64,000 bases of DNA, taken from an uncultured Clostridia bacterium. GTDB lineage: Bacteria; Bacillota; Clostridia; Oscillospirales; Oscillospiraceae. The position numbers and the translations under genes were made by a program. The first letter of the stretch is position 1; each line of letters starts with the position of its first letter. The stretch is from the NCBI GenBank assembly GCA_946628965.1, contig CAMOXI010000003.1:1-64000 (forward strand). The letters are read 5' to 3'. Under the pieces are notes generated by a model, which saw only the letters and a list, made by a program, of their open reading frames with translations, was not told the DNA's origin and did not search any database. Of the stretch, positions 1 through 10,589 are shown piece by piece.

Positions 1-742
1 GCTCCGGCGCAAAGATGCCGAGCACGCGGTAGGCGCTCTCCTGACCGGCGATGTCGCCGAGCTTGACGACGGTGAAGTCGGACTCGGTGTTGCGCAGGGA
101 CAGGAGCTGGTCGGCGGTGCCGCCGGCATTGATGTCAATGTAGGTGAAGCCGGCGGAGTTGGCGAAGGCCTGGGCACCGATGTGGTTGGAGGCCTTGGCG
201 CCGTTGGTGGAGGCCTTCAGCGTGTCGGGATTGGCCTTGCCGAACTCGACCAGGGAGTTCAGATCGGGGAAGCGGTCATCATCGGCACGGACGATGACGA
301 TGGAGGTCTCGGTCACGTGGTTGCAGATGGCCTTGAAGTCGGCGGTGGTGTAGGTGCCGAGCTCCTGGACGATGGAGTTATTGAAGTTGGGCAGGTTCAT
401 GACGCCGATGGTCATGCCGTCGGGGTCGGCCGCGGCCAGCTGGGACCAGCCGATGGAGCCGGAGCCGCCGTCCACGTTCTCAACGACCACGGTCTGGCCG
501 ATGTACTTCTCGGCATACTGGGCCAGGATGCGGGCGGGGCCGTCGGTGCCGGAACCGGCCTTGTAGGCGACGATCAGGGTGACGGGGCCGTCGGGAGCGA
601 AGGCGCCGCTCTCGGCAGCGGGAGCACCGGCAGAGTCACCGCTCTCGGCAGCGGGAGCGCTGGCGGGGGCGCTGCTCTCACCGCAGGCGCAGAGAGCGAA
701 GATCATGCAGAGAACAAGTGCAAGTGCGAAAAACTTTTTCAT
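1..742 (-). CDS. Tripartite tricarboxylate transporter substrate-binding protein (TctC/Bug-like), lipoprotein signal, partial (C-terminus runs off the window)
   Basis: Reverse strand from ATG at 742 reads MKKFFALALVLCMIFALCACGESSAPA...GPVTLIVAYKAGSGTDGPARILAQYAEKYIGQTVVVENVDGGSGSIGW; lipobox LCAC and TctC-like VVENxxGGxGxIG. Not in the ORF track because it is truncated. Confidence 0.85.
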   Translation of the reverse strand, partial: MKKFFALALVLCMIFALCACGESSAPASAPAAESGDSAGAPAAESGAFAPDGPVTLIVAYKAGSGTDGPARILAQYAEKYIGQTVVVENVDGGSGSIGWSQLAAADPDGMTIGVMNLPNFNNSIVQELGTYTTADFKAICNHVTETSIVIVRADDDRFPDLNSLVEFGKANPDTLKASTNGAKASNHIGAQAFANSAGFTYIDINAGGTADQLLSLRNTESDFTVVKLGDIAGQESAYRVLGIFAPE

Positions 743-912
743 TTGCGTTTTCCTCCTTTAAAATTACTGCCATGCAGTATCAGTTTGATTATAGTTTAGC
801 GGGGCGGACCTGTCAACATTTACAAAAAAATTTTAGAGGATCTTCACGCAGTCGTACATTTTTCACTGCTTCGGCGCATAGATTTGGAAAAAACGGATGC
901 TGGAGGGATTTC

Positions 913-2190
913 ATGAGGATTTTGCGCGAGGGGAGCCGCGGCCCTGCCGTGCAGCTGCTGCAGCTGGCGCTGAACCGGGCGGAGATGGGAGCGCTTTCGC
1001 TGGACGGCCGCTTCGGCCCGGCCACCGGGGCAGCGCTGCGCGCCTTTCAGACCCGCATGGGCCTGCGCCCGGACGGCGTTGCCGGGGCGCTGACCCACCG
1101 GGCGCTCACGCCCTGGTACACGGGCTATCTGACCCACCGGGTGCAGCGGGGCGAGAGCTTCCGGTCGATCGCCAGCCTCTACGGCGCGCAGCTGCAGGCG
1201 GTGATGGCCGCGAACCCGGCCCTCGCGCCGGAAAATCTCCCGCTGGGGGCGGAGATCGCCGTGCCGCTTCCCTTTCCCGTCGTGCCGACGGGGATCGACT
1301 ACTGCGCAGAGCTGGTGGCTTACTGTGTGGAAGGTCTCGCCGCCCGCTTCCCCTTCTTCCGCGCGGGCGCCATCGGCCGCAGCGCACTGGGAAAGCCCCT
1401 GCGCAGCCTGACGCTGGGTCAGGGGGCCAACCGGGTGCTCTATAACGCCGAGCACCACGCCAACGAGTGGATCACCACGCCGGTGCTGCTGCGCTTTGCC
1501 GAGGAGCTGGGAAAGGCGGCGGTCAGCGGCGGCGCCCTGCTGGGCACCGATGCGGCCGAGATCCTGGACTATGCCCAGATCACGCTGATCCCGGCGGTGA
1601 ACCCGGACGGCATGGATCTGGTGACAGGCGAGCTCACGGCGGGACGGGACTTTGAAAGCGCCCGGCGTATGGCGGCGCAGTACCCGCGCTTCCCCTTTCC
1701 CCGGGGCTGGAAGGCCAACCTCCGCGGGATCGATCTGAACCTGCAGTACCCGGCGGGCTGGGAGCAGGCGCGGGCGAACAAGTTTGCACAGGGGATCGTC
1801 TCGCCCGCTCCGGGGGACTATGTGGGTTCTGCCCCGCTGGAGGCGCCCGAGAGCCGTGCGCTGTACGCGTTCACCCGGCGCTTTGACCCGGCGCTGACGC
1901 TCTCCCTGCATACGCAGGGGGAGGTCATCTACTGGAAGTACCGGGATCTGGAGGTGCCGGGAGCCGAGCGGATCGCGGCGCTCTTCGCCGACCTCTCCGG
2001 CTATGCCGCCGAGGAGACGCCTTACGCCTCCGGCTTTGCGGGCTACAGGGACTGGTTCCTCCAGGACTACCGTCGCCCGGGCTTTACGCTGGAGCTGGGC
2101 CGGGGCGTCAATCCCCTGCCGATCACGGACTTTGACGCGATCTACGAGCGCGTGCGGGGGATCCTGGTCCTCGCCGCGCTGGTGACTTGA
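913..2190 (+). CDS. M14 zinc carboxypeptidase with N-terminal peptidoglycan-binding and LysM domains (gamma-D-glutamyl-diamino acid peptidase type)
   Basis: ATG 913, in frame with ORF 718..2190; SRGPAVQLLQLALNR...GRFGPATGAALRAFQ (PG-binding), HRVQRGESFRSIASLYG (LysM), EHHANEW, NPDGMDL, LDLNLQYPAGW-type M14 motifs. Confidence 0.85.
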   Translation: MRILREGSRGPAVQLLQLALNRAEMGALSLDGRFGPATGAALRAFQTRMGLRPDGVAGALTHRALTPWYTGYLTHRVQRGESFRSIASLYGAQLQAVMAANPALAPENLPLGAEIAVPLPFPVVPTGIDYCAELVAYCVEGLAARFPFFRAGAIGRSALGKPLRSLTLGQGANRVLYNAEHHANEWITTPVLLRFAEELGKAAVSGGALLGTDAAEILDYAQITLIPAVNPDGMDLVTGELTAGRDFESARRMAAQYPRFPFPRGWKANLRGIDLNLQYPAGWEQARANKFAQGIVSPAPGDYVGSAPLEAPESRALYAFTRRFDPALTLSLHTQGEVIYWKYRDLEVPGAERIAALFADLSGYAAEETPYASGFAGYRDWFLQDYRRPGFTLELGRGVNPLPITDFDAIYERVRGILVLAALVT

Positions 2191-2215
2191 GGGGCGGTGT
2201 AAAGAGACCGAAAAA

Positions 2216-2270
2216 CAGGAAAGCGGCAAGCCCTAAAAGGGGACTTGCCGCTTTCCTGCTGTTTTTTCCC
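2216..2270. terminator. Bidirectional intrinsic terminator hairpin
   Basis: caggaaagcggcaagccc-taaaa-ggggacttgccgctttcctg followed by ctgtttttt, between convergent genes. Confidence 0.8.
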
Positions 2271-2282
2271 GTTGTATGCGAA

Positions 2283-3335
2283 TCAGTATGAGAGCGCCTT
2301 GTAGGTATATTCGTGCGTTTCCGACGGAATATCTTCTCGCCATGAGAAATCGTATTTTTTCTCAGTCAGAACGTTTCCGTTTTCATCATATGTATACTTG
2401 AACTGTGTAAAAGGCGTCGTTGTTCCGCCGACAGAGACCTCAGCTAAGTTGCCGAAAGAATCGTAAGTTCTATCGCGCCAGCTGAATGGGGCGCCCTGCT
2501 CGTCCAGCTGCTCCCATCTGATTTCCCGGCCCTCCCCGTCGTAATAAAACCTTGTTTGGGCAACAAGGGCGCCGCCCTGATAAGTATAACAGCTTCTCGT
2601 ACTTCCGTTTGCCGTTGTTTCATAGTCGTACAGAATGGTTTTATCGGCCTCGGGATTGATCGCGAGCCTTAGACAGCGAATCAGCTTCCCGGTGTTATCA
2701 TATTCATACTGATAGAGCCATTGCGGGAAGATGTGCGCGGTAATCTGTTCTCCTTCCAGCATAAATGACATTTCCGAATGGAATTGCATATATAAATCAT
2801 ATCTCGATTTTATCATTTCATACTGTGCCGGGTCTTCGACTGTAGTCTCCATGTTCCGCAGCTCTTCTTCGGAAGAAAGCCACTCCTCGTCTTCCATGCC
2901 GCAGAGAGGCCCGTCCACAAGGAGGCGGCCTTCCTCGTCAAAAGCGCGGCAAGTGCCGTGTAAGTGCCAGTCCTGTATCTCCACCTCCTGCGTGCAATTC
3001 CCGTTGCCGTCATATTGATACTTCCAGATATGGGGATCCCGGGAATTATCCTCCGATACCGCATAATCCTCTATGAGAAGACCGTCCTGGTTGATCTGGC
3101 AGTTGTGCTGCCAGAGAATCATCTCCCCTGTTTTCATGTTCCGTTCCTGTTCCGTATCCTTGACCCAAACGACGCGTTCCTCTGTCTCCCCGGCCGATGG
3201 GGCAGCCAAGGGATCTGCGCTGAGCAGAAACAGTGCTCTGCCGGCAGGCCACGCTTCCCTTGGGGTGATGTGCCCACATCCGCAAAGAAGCAGGGCGATC
3301 AAAAGGAATGAGATACTGATTTTTAAGTGACGCAT
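2283..3335 (-). CDS. Lipoprotein with YD-repeat (RHS-like) sequence
   Basis: MRHLKISISFLLIALLLCGCG lipobox; repeated YEYDNTGKLIR, RTYDSFGNLAEV, YTYDENGNVLTEKKYD. Confidence 0.75.
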   Translation of the reverse strand: MRHLKISISFLLIALLLCGCGHITPREAWPAGRALFLLSADPLAAPSAGETEERVVWVKDTEQERNMKTGEMILWQHNCQINQDGLLIEDYAVSEDNSRDPHIWKYQYDGNGNCTQEVEIQDWHLHGTCRAFDEEGRLLVDGPLCGMEDEEWLSSEEELRNMETTVEDPAQYEMIKSRYDLYMQFHSEMSFMLEGEQITAHIFPQWLYQYEYDNTGKLIRCLRLAINPEADKTILYDYETTANGSTRSCYTYQGGALVAQTRFYYDGEGREIRWEQLDEQGAPFSWRDRTYDSFGNLAEVSVGGTTTPFTQFKYTYDENGNVLTEKKYDFSWREDIPSETHEYTYKALSY

Positions 3336-3434
3336 GATGTCCTCCCCTTTCTGATTCTGTTAATTGCCTTTCGGTTTTCAGACCGGCCGGGTCAGTATCC
3401 GCGCACTGCAGCCGGCCGCGTTCCGGCAGCGCAC

Positions 3435-6143
3435 TCACGAGCCCACGATCGTTTCGAGCACTTCGTCCAGGGTCCTTCCGCTCTCATACATGTCGATCCC
3501 GTCGATAAACGTGATCTTCGACAGCGCTTCGGAATATTCAGCTTCACTGCAGGGGCTACCATTCAGCTCATAGCTTTCGTCGGTTATCTGCTCGACGTCG
3601 TCGATGAACCACATGGTGTAGCCGTGGACATACGAGAAAGCAACGCGGCACTCACGGCAGTCATACAGGATCGTCTCTTCGAGTGACGGCGTCCCGGCGC
3701 CTGTGCTGTATCTTGTATAGAGATACGGCTTCCCGTCGAGGCTGGCGATACCTGCCTCGCCATAATTACCGCCCAACTCGCAGCAGATTTCGATTCTCTC
3801 AAAGACCGGTTCCACGCGGCCGTCCCGGATATCATAGACACCGCACAAGACCATCGGCTCGTTATAAGCGACGGCCTCGGAGATATACCGTCGGTAGAAG
3901 ATGAGCAGTTCGTCGTCTGCGTCCCCGTCCAGGTCGCACAGCATGCCATGATCCGTTTGAAAATAGGCATAGCGTTCTTTCTTGGCTTCCTCAATGAAGC
4001 TTTGGATCAGCGGGACATACAGCTCGTTTCCGCCCGTTTCCGATGCCGTGGTGTTCGCGGGAGAGGACTGCCCGGCTTCGGCGGGAACCGGCTCGTAGTC
4101 GTAGACTTTGCGGGATGAGAGCATAAAAGCATCGTAGGTGGTTTTCCCGCTGAAATCTACATACTCGTTGAAAAATTCATACGTCACTTCTTCGGAGAGG
4201 TTTCCGTTTCCGTCATACGTGTAGTCCACATATCGATGTTCTTTTCCGCTGCCGTCCACCGTGCTCGATCTCGAGAGCTTCCCGTCGGGATCATAGATAT
4301 ACGTGGTCTGTTCCGACAGGATCGGGCCTTCATTGTGATACTTGTCATTAAAGTACCAGGAAGCGCTCTGCAGCACACTTCCTTCGTAGTCGTACACCTG
4401 GGAATTCATGGCCCAGCCATTGTCCCTGTCGTCCCTTATCAGCAACCCGTTTTCGTAGGTATAGTCGTGGCGCCACTCGATCATGGCCTCGTCTTCCATC
4501 CCGGCGGCATATACCTTTTCGGTAATTTTCTCACCGGCGCTGTTGTAGAGATAGCGGGTCAGGTAGGTCTCGCACCTTCCGGAGCTCGGATCGCCCAGGT
4601 ACCACCACTCAGCGCTGGGCGTGCCGTCCGGGTTGTATTCGTAGACGCGCTGCTGCTCGATGCTGCCGTCGGGGTTATGCTTCGTAATGTCTGCGAGCCG
4701 TCCGTCTGCGCCGTAATGGTAGTCGTTGTAGAAGCTCACAGTGTTCGCATCATACAGGTACTCGGTCACGCGCCGGATGCGATATTGCAGCTCCGGCTCC
4801 GGGGTGGACAGCGTGGGCGTAGGTTCCGCTTCTGCCTCCGGTGCCGGGGTGGACAGCGCAGGCGAAGGTTCCGCTTCAGTTTCCGTCACTTCAGCGACAG
4901 CTTCGGGTTTCACAGGCTTTGAAACGGAAAGTACCTCCCGGGTGACAGGATCCCGTTCGACGCCTTCAAGTTCATCGATCTTCGCCTGAACGCAGTCGGC
5001 ATAGGCACGGGCACCTGCTTCATTGGGATGGAAAGAGTAGGCGCTTAATAGATTTGACAATGGCGCATATCTTTTACCGGTTTCTGGGTCCTGCTCAATG
5101 GCCACATTTAACTCCTGTGGATTTCTAAGGACGGCACCATTTATAAATGGGTGAGCGGTTCCGGCCTCATGTCCTAAAAAAGCATCAAAAACCGGTACAA
5201 AATCAATATTCACCCCGTCTGTTTGGCATCTCGCGACGGCCTCCTCAATAGCTGAGTTTAACAAACGGACAGCTAGATTCAAAGTGCGGCATTCGTTTGA
5301 ATCAAGTGTATAGATAATGCGCTTCCCGTATAAAATAACGCTTTCAACAGGATTCATATCGGAGCGGTCCTCAGGAGTTGGCACTAATTTTGGATATCCT
5401 GCTACAAGAATAACAGGCTGTTTATTGGTTGCCTTGTAGATTTCTTTATATGCATTTATTAATCTTTGCTGGATACCTGTTTCAGGTTTATATATTTCTG
5501 AGACTGTATCAACGATCATCGATGTCAGCTTGTGTGGCGCCAAGAAATCGCAGCCTGTAAAGGCTTCCGTGACGATTGGAACAAATCCTGCATCATTTCC
5601 GCCAATAGTAAGTGTTACATAGTCTATTTTCTTGCCTTTAAGGTGTGTAAATATATCCCCCTGAAGAGGAAGAGTTGACTCAGCGTCGTTTTTTTGGGCA
5701 ATCGACAAGGTGTTTGAGAACAGATCATAAGATTCAATCTTAAAGTACGGCTTGGCGAGTCTGGTATGAAAGAAGTGTTCAATTTCCGCTCCGCTGGCGG
5801 CAACAAAGTACCAGGATGCTTCCGTATCATTTGTCCCGTCCCAGTGCTTATCCGACATTTTGATCATGTTCCCGTTGGCGTCGGGGAGCTCCAGCATGCC
5901 CGACCAGGCCTTTTTAGAGCGATGGGCGAGCCAGTCGTCCTGCTGTATTCTGACACGGATGTCTGAGTCCTGATAAAAGAAGGGCTCGATCCCCTCCCCG
6001 GAGGAATAGGAATCCCCCATGGCGACCAGAATGCGGCGATCGCTGCCCGAACTGCCGCCCTGCGCCCGTGCTTCCGGCATGAGGGATGCCAGTACAACGA
6101 GGGCAAGCGCCAGGCAAAGGCATTGCTTCCATCTGTTTTTCAT
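3435..6143 (-). CDS. Secreted SGNH/GDSL hydrolase fused to C-terminal YD-repeat region
   Basis: ATG at 6143 (MKNRWKQCLCLALALVVLASLMPEARA signal peptide); ILVAMGDSYSSGEG (block I), GGNDAG (block III), FHPNEAGARAYA (block V); C-terminal YDGNGNLSEEVTYEF, YNSAGEKITEKVY. Confidence 0.85.
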   Translation of the reverse strand: MKNRWKQCLCLALALVVLASLMPEARAQGGSSGSDRRILVAMGDSYSSGEGIEPFFYQDSDIRVRIQQDDWLAHRSKKAWSGMLELPDANGNMIKMSDKHWDGTNDTEASWYFVAASGAEIEHFFHTRLAKPYFKIESYDLFSNTLSIAQKNDAESTLPLQGDIFTHLKGKKIDYVTLTIGGNDAGFVPIVTEAFTGCDFLAPHKLTSMIVDTVSEIYKPETGIQQRLINAYKEIYKATNKQPVILVAGYPKLVPTPEDRSDMNPVESVILYGKRIIYTLDSNECRTLNLAVRLLNSAIEEAVARCQTDGVNIDFVPVFDAFLGHEAGTAHPFINGAVLRNPQELNVAIEQDPETGKRYAPLSNLLSAYSFHPNEAGARAYADCVQAKIDELEGVERDPVTREVLSVSKPVKPEAVAEVTETEAEPSPALSTPAPEAEAEPTPTLSTPEPELQYRIRRVTEYLYDANTVSFYNDYHYGADGRLADITKHNPDGSIEQQRVYEYNPDGTPSAEWWYLGDPSSGRCETYLTRYLYNSAGEKITEKVYAAGMEDEAMIEWRHDYTYENGLLIRDDRDNGWAMNSQVYDYEGSVLQSASWYFNDKYHNEGPILSEQTTYIYDPDGKLSRSSTVDGSGKEHRYVDYTYDGNGNLSEEVTYEFFNEYVDFSGKTTYDAFMLSSRKVYDYEPVPAEAGQSSPANTTASETGGNELYVPLIQSFIEEAKKERYAYFQTDHGMLCDLDGDADDELLIFYRRYISEAVAYNEPMVLCGVYDIRDGRVEPVFERIEICCELGGNYGEAGIASLDGKPYLYTRYSTGAGTPSLEETILYDCRECRVAFSYVHGYTMWFIDDVEQITDESYELNGSPCSEAEYSEALSKITFIDGIDMYESGRTLDEVLETIVGS

Positions 6144-6151
6144 ATGCCACC

Positions 6152-6928
6152 TCACATTGTGTCAAGCATCTCGACTGTCAGGCGATCGAGGGCGTCTGCG
6201 TCGATGTGGTCGATCCTGATCACCAGCAGCGCGTTCCCGTCCGGGATGGTCTCGTAAAAACAGTTTTCCTGGCTGTCATAGCTGGTGATTACGTCCGTCT
6301 CGGCCAGAATGATCTGTACGCCGCGTGTTGACTGCAGGTTGTAGGAAAAGGGGTAGGCCATGATGCTGCCGTTGATTTCGTAAATCGTCCAGTAAACTTC
6401 CGGCGACACATGATATGTGGTATACATCGGATGCTTTTCACCGGAGCTCTCCGAAACCGGCGCTGCCTCATAATATGCGCCGTCCATCGTGTAATCGGAG
6501 GAGACCGGAAACGTATCAAACCCTCTGGCGGACAATTCCGCCGAGACCTCCTTTTCCGAGGACACGGAAGTGGAGCTTTTAACGTCTACAACGTTAAGGA
6601 TTTCCGAGCGCTCTTCATAATAGGTCTCTGCATCCCGCTCCGGCAATTCCCTCTCCAGTTCGGCAAGCGCCGCCTCATACGCCTCGTTCGATACCGCTTT
6701 GATTCTCTGCTGCCGGATATAGAAGCCGACGGCGACGCAGAGGATCAGGATACAGGCCGCGAGCGGAAGCAGCCACTTGACTGCCGACCGCTTTTTCGCG
6801 GGACTCTGCCTCTTGTTTTCCGCCGCCCCGGGATCCTGCTGCGCGTCAAAAAGAACATTCCGCGCGCCGCAGTAGGCGCAGTATCGATTCTCCTGTTTGA
6901 TCGGTTTTCCGCAGTTCTTGCACTTCAT
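6152..6928 (-). CDS. Zinc-ribbon domain, single-pass membrane protein of unknown function
   Basis: MKCKNCGKPIKQENRYCAYCGARNV zinc ribbon; TM segment WLLPLAACILILCVAVGFYI. Confidence 0.75.
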   Translation of the reverse strand: MKCKNCGKPIKQENRYCAYCGARNVLFDAQQDPGAAENKRQSPAKKRSAVKWLLPLAACILILCVAVGFYIRQQRIKAVSNEAYEAALAELERELPERDAETYYEERSEILNVVDVKSSTSVSSEKEVSAELSARGFDTFPVSSDYTMDGAYYEAAPVSESSGEKHPMYTTYHVSPEVYWTIYEINGSIMAYPFSYNLQSTRGVQIILAETDVITSYDSQENCFYETIPDGNALLVIRIDHIDADALDRLTVEMLDTM

Positions 6929-7106
6929 TTATATATTCTCCTGACTTGTATTTTCGCAAGGGAATAATTACCAGCAGCCTCATTTCGCGAAAATCCGCGC
7001 TCTGATAATAGCATGTTTCGAGATCAGGCAAAACGCAATTTCGAATCATACCGGTATCAAAGCCCGGATTTTCAGGAAAAATATGCAGATTTGTTCGATA
7101 ACGGCT

Positions 7107-8375
<1,269 letters not shown>

Positions 8376-8378
8376 CGT

Positions 8379-10121
8379 TTATCCCCTGTATCCTTTCGTT
8401 TCTTTGAGTTTTTTCTGCAGCTCCCGCAGATCCGTTCCCGGCTGCCGGGCGTCCTTATGTTCCTGAATTTTTCGTATATAGTCCTGCAGCGCCTGATCGC
8501 TCCGGTTCAGCACCTCCGGCTTCTGGATCACGCGCACCAGCAGGTTCATCTCCTCGCCGGAGAGCGCCGCCCCCAGGGTCGCGGTGTTCACAGTGTCGCC
8601 CCGCTCCAGCTTTTGCCGGATGACGCCGTAGATCCGTCCCAGGGCCGGGGCGCTGAAATCCTCTGCCGGGGGAAGATTCGGGCGCTTTACCAGCGCAGGC
8701 TCGTTATACAGCAGCCGGATCAGCCCCTCCTCCGCCGCGGCGGAGCCGGGGTCGTCGTAGCGAAGCGCCTTTTCCGGGGGCTGCATCTGGATCCCGGGCC
8801 GGGTCTGTTCCCGCTCGTCTGTTCGCTGCGCGCTTCGGATCATGCGTTTTCGCCGCCGCTCCACCTCGCCGGTGACGGCGTCGGCTGCGACGCCCGCCAT
8901 GGTCGCCACGCGCATGGCGTAGACCTGCCGCTCCAGACTGCCGGGGAGCCGGGCCACGAAATCCGTGGCCTCCCGCAAAAAGGCGACCTTCTGATCGTCC
9001 TGCGTCAGATCGTATTTGTCCGTCACGGCTTTCAGCCGGTAGTCCACCTGGTTTTCCGAGGCCTCCAGCAGATTGCGGAAGGCGTCGGGCCCTTTGAGCT
9101 TGATGAACTCGTCCGGGTCCTTCGCGCCGCTCATCCGCAGCACCCGGACCTTCACGTCCAGCTGTTCCAGGATGCCGATGGCGCGCTGGGAGGCTTTGAG
9201 CCCCGCGCCGTCGTTATCGTAGGCGATGATGACCTCTTTCGTGTAGCGGGAGAGGAGACGCGCCTGCTCCGCCGTCAGCGAGGTGCCGAGGGAGGCCACG
9301 GCCGAGTCGAAGCCCGCCTGGTGCAGCGACACCACGTCTATGTTTCCCTCGGAGAGGATAATATATCCGCTTTTTGATTTTTTTGCAAGATTCAGGGCGA
9401 AAAGATTCCGGCTTTTGTTGAAGACGAGGGTTTCGGGGCTGTTCATGTACTTGGGCTCCCCGTCGCCCAGGATACGGCCGGAAAAGCCGATCACGTTGCC
9501 GCGCACGTCGATGACCGGGAACATGAGGCGGTTGCGGAAGGTGTCGTAAAAGCCGGAGGTCTTGCCCCGGCGGACAAGGCCCGCGTCGGCCATCTCAAAA
9601 TCGTTGTAGCCCTTGGCCTTCATCGCGTTTCTGAGGCTTTCCCAGCTGTCGGGCGCGAAGCCCAGGCCGAAGTTTTTCGCCGTGGCCGGACCGATGCGGC
9701 GCTTCGCCATATAGTCCCGGGCGGGCTGCCCCGCGGGGGTGGAGAGCTGCTCGTAGAAAAAGCGGGCGGCGTCCTTGTTCAAGGCCAGCATGCGGGCGCG
9801 CTTGCGGCTCTCGGCGTCGTTTTCCTGCTCGGGCATGGGCATATTGACCCGCCGGGCCAGAAACTCCACCGCCTCCGGGAAGGTGAGGCCCTCGATCTCC
9901 ATGATGAAGTTGATGACCCCGCCGCCCTTGCCGCAGCCGAAACAGTGGTAGATCTGCTTGTCCGGCGAGACGGAGAAGGAAGGCGTCTTCTCGCTGTGGA
10001 AGGGGCAGAGGCCAAACATGTTGCTGCCGCTCTTTTTCCCGAGCCGCACATAGCCGGACACCACGTCCACGATGTCGTTGCGCTCCACCAGCTCCGTTAT
10101 GAACTTTTCGGGAAAGGCCAT
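8379..10121 (-). CDS. dnaG: DNA primase
   Basis: CHC2 zinc-binding VRLGKKSGSNMFGLCPFHSEKTPSFSVSPDKQIYHCFGCGKGG; TOPRIM ILSEGNIDVVSLHQAGF; immediately upstream of rpoD. Confidence 0.97.
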   Translation of the reverse strand: MAFPEKFITELVERNDIVDVVSGYVRLGKKSGSNMFGLCPFHSEKTPSFSVSPDKQIYHCFGCGKGGGVINFIMEIEGLTFPEAVEFLARRVNMPMPEQENDAESRKRARMLALNKDAARFFYEQLSTPAGQPARDYMAKRRIGPATAKNFGLGFAPDSWESLRNAMKAKGYNDFEMADAGLVRRGKTSGFYDTFRNRLMFPVIDVRGNVIGFSGRILGDGEPKYMNSPETLVFNKSRNLFALNLAKKSKSGYIILSEGNIDVVSLHQAGFDSAVASLGTSLTAEQARLLSRYTKEVIIAYDNDGAGLKASQRAIGILEQLDVKVRVLRMSGAKDPDEFIKLKGPDAFRNLLEASENQVDYRLKAVTDKYDLTQDDQKVAFLREATDFVARLPGSLERQVYAMRVATMAGVAADAVTGEVERRRKRMIRSAQRTDEREQTRPGIQMQPPEKALRYDDPGSAAAEEGLIRLLYNEPALVKRPNLPPAEDFSAPALGRIYGVIRQKLERGDTVNTATLGAALSGEEMNLLVRVIQKPEVLNRSDQALQDYIRKIQEHKDARQPGTDLRELQKKLKETKGYRG

Positions 10122-10138
10122 ATTCGCACCTCCTGGTG

Positions 10139-10171
10139 CTCAGTTTTGAGCCGTGAGTTTTGAGTTTTGAG
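10139..10171. repeat. 7-bp-periodic tandem repeat, arm 1 (GTTTTGA units)
   Basis: cagttttgagccgtgagttttgagttttgag; inverted relative to 10556-10589. Confidence 0.8.
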
Positions 10172-10523
10172 ATTGCTGCAGAATCATGGTTGTCAGCATC
10201 TTTCGCACCTCATCACACAGACTTAAAGCGGCGTGGGCTTCATTGCAGGTAAAATAGTTCTGCCGAACGCCAATTTCAATTTGCGTTTCCAATTCACAAA
10301 CAGAACCTTTGGCAACGGAAAGGAACTGCCTGTATTCTTTTTCTGTCTGTCTGCCGTGCCCCTCCGCGATATTTGACGGGATAGAGACAGCGGCTCGACG
10401 CATCTGATCCGACAGCGCAAACAGCTCTTCCTTCGGCAAGAGCTTCACCAGGGTATAGATTTCATCTGTTAAGAGCATGGCCTTCTGCCAGACGATCAAC
10501 TCTTTATAGTGCTGCCAGCCCAT
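10140..10523 (-). CDS. Four-helix-bundle protein (23S rRNA IVS/S23-like family, TIGR02436-type)
   Basis: MGWQHYKELIVWQKAMLLTDEIYTLVKLLPKEELFALSDQMRRAAVSIPSNIAEGHGRQTEKEYRQFLSVAKGSVCELETQIEI: classic F/WK-WQKA, LxxQMRRAAxSIPSNIAEG, GSxxELExQ signatures. Confidence 0.92.
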   Translation of the reverse strand: MGWQHYKELIVWQKAMLLTDEIYTLVKLLPKEELFALSDQMRRAAVSIPSNIAEGHGRQTEKEYRQFLSVAKGSVCELETQIEIGVRQNYFTCNEAHAALSLCDEVRKMLTTMILQQSQNSKLTAQN

Positions 10524-10555
10524 TCACTGTCCTCCCGCACATCGTATTCGTTTGT

Positions 10556-10589
10556 TTCCTCAAAACTCGCGCCTCAAAACTCAAAACTA
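10556..10589. repeat. 7-bp-periodic tandem repeat, arm 2 (TCAAAAC units), overlapping the dgt stop
   Basis: tcaaaactcgcgcctcaaaactcaaaacta; the complement reads TAGTTTTGAGTTTTGAGGCGCGAGTTTTGAG where TAG is the dgt stop. Confidence 0.8.

Noticed and set aside
2283-6143. YD repeats considered as an RHS polymorphic toxin system
   Set aside because: Proteins lack the RHS core cage length, a variable C-terminal toxin tip and an adjacent immunity gene.
10140-10523. Four-helix-bundle gene considered as a 23S rRNA intervening sequence or part of a diversity-generating retroelement
   Set aside because: No 23S rRNA, reverse transcriptase, template or variable repeat is present in the window.
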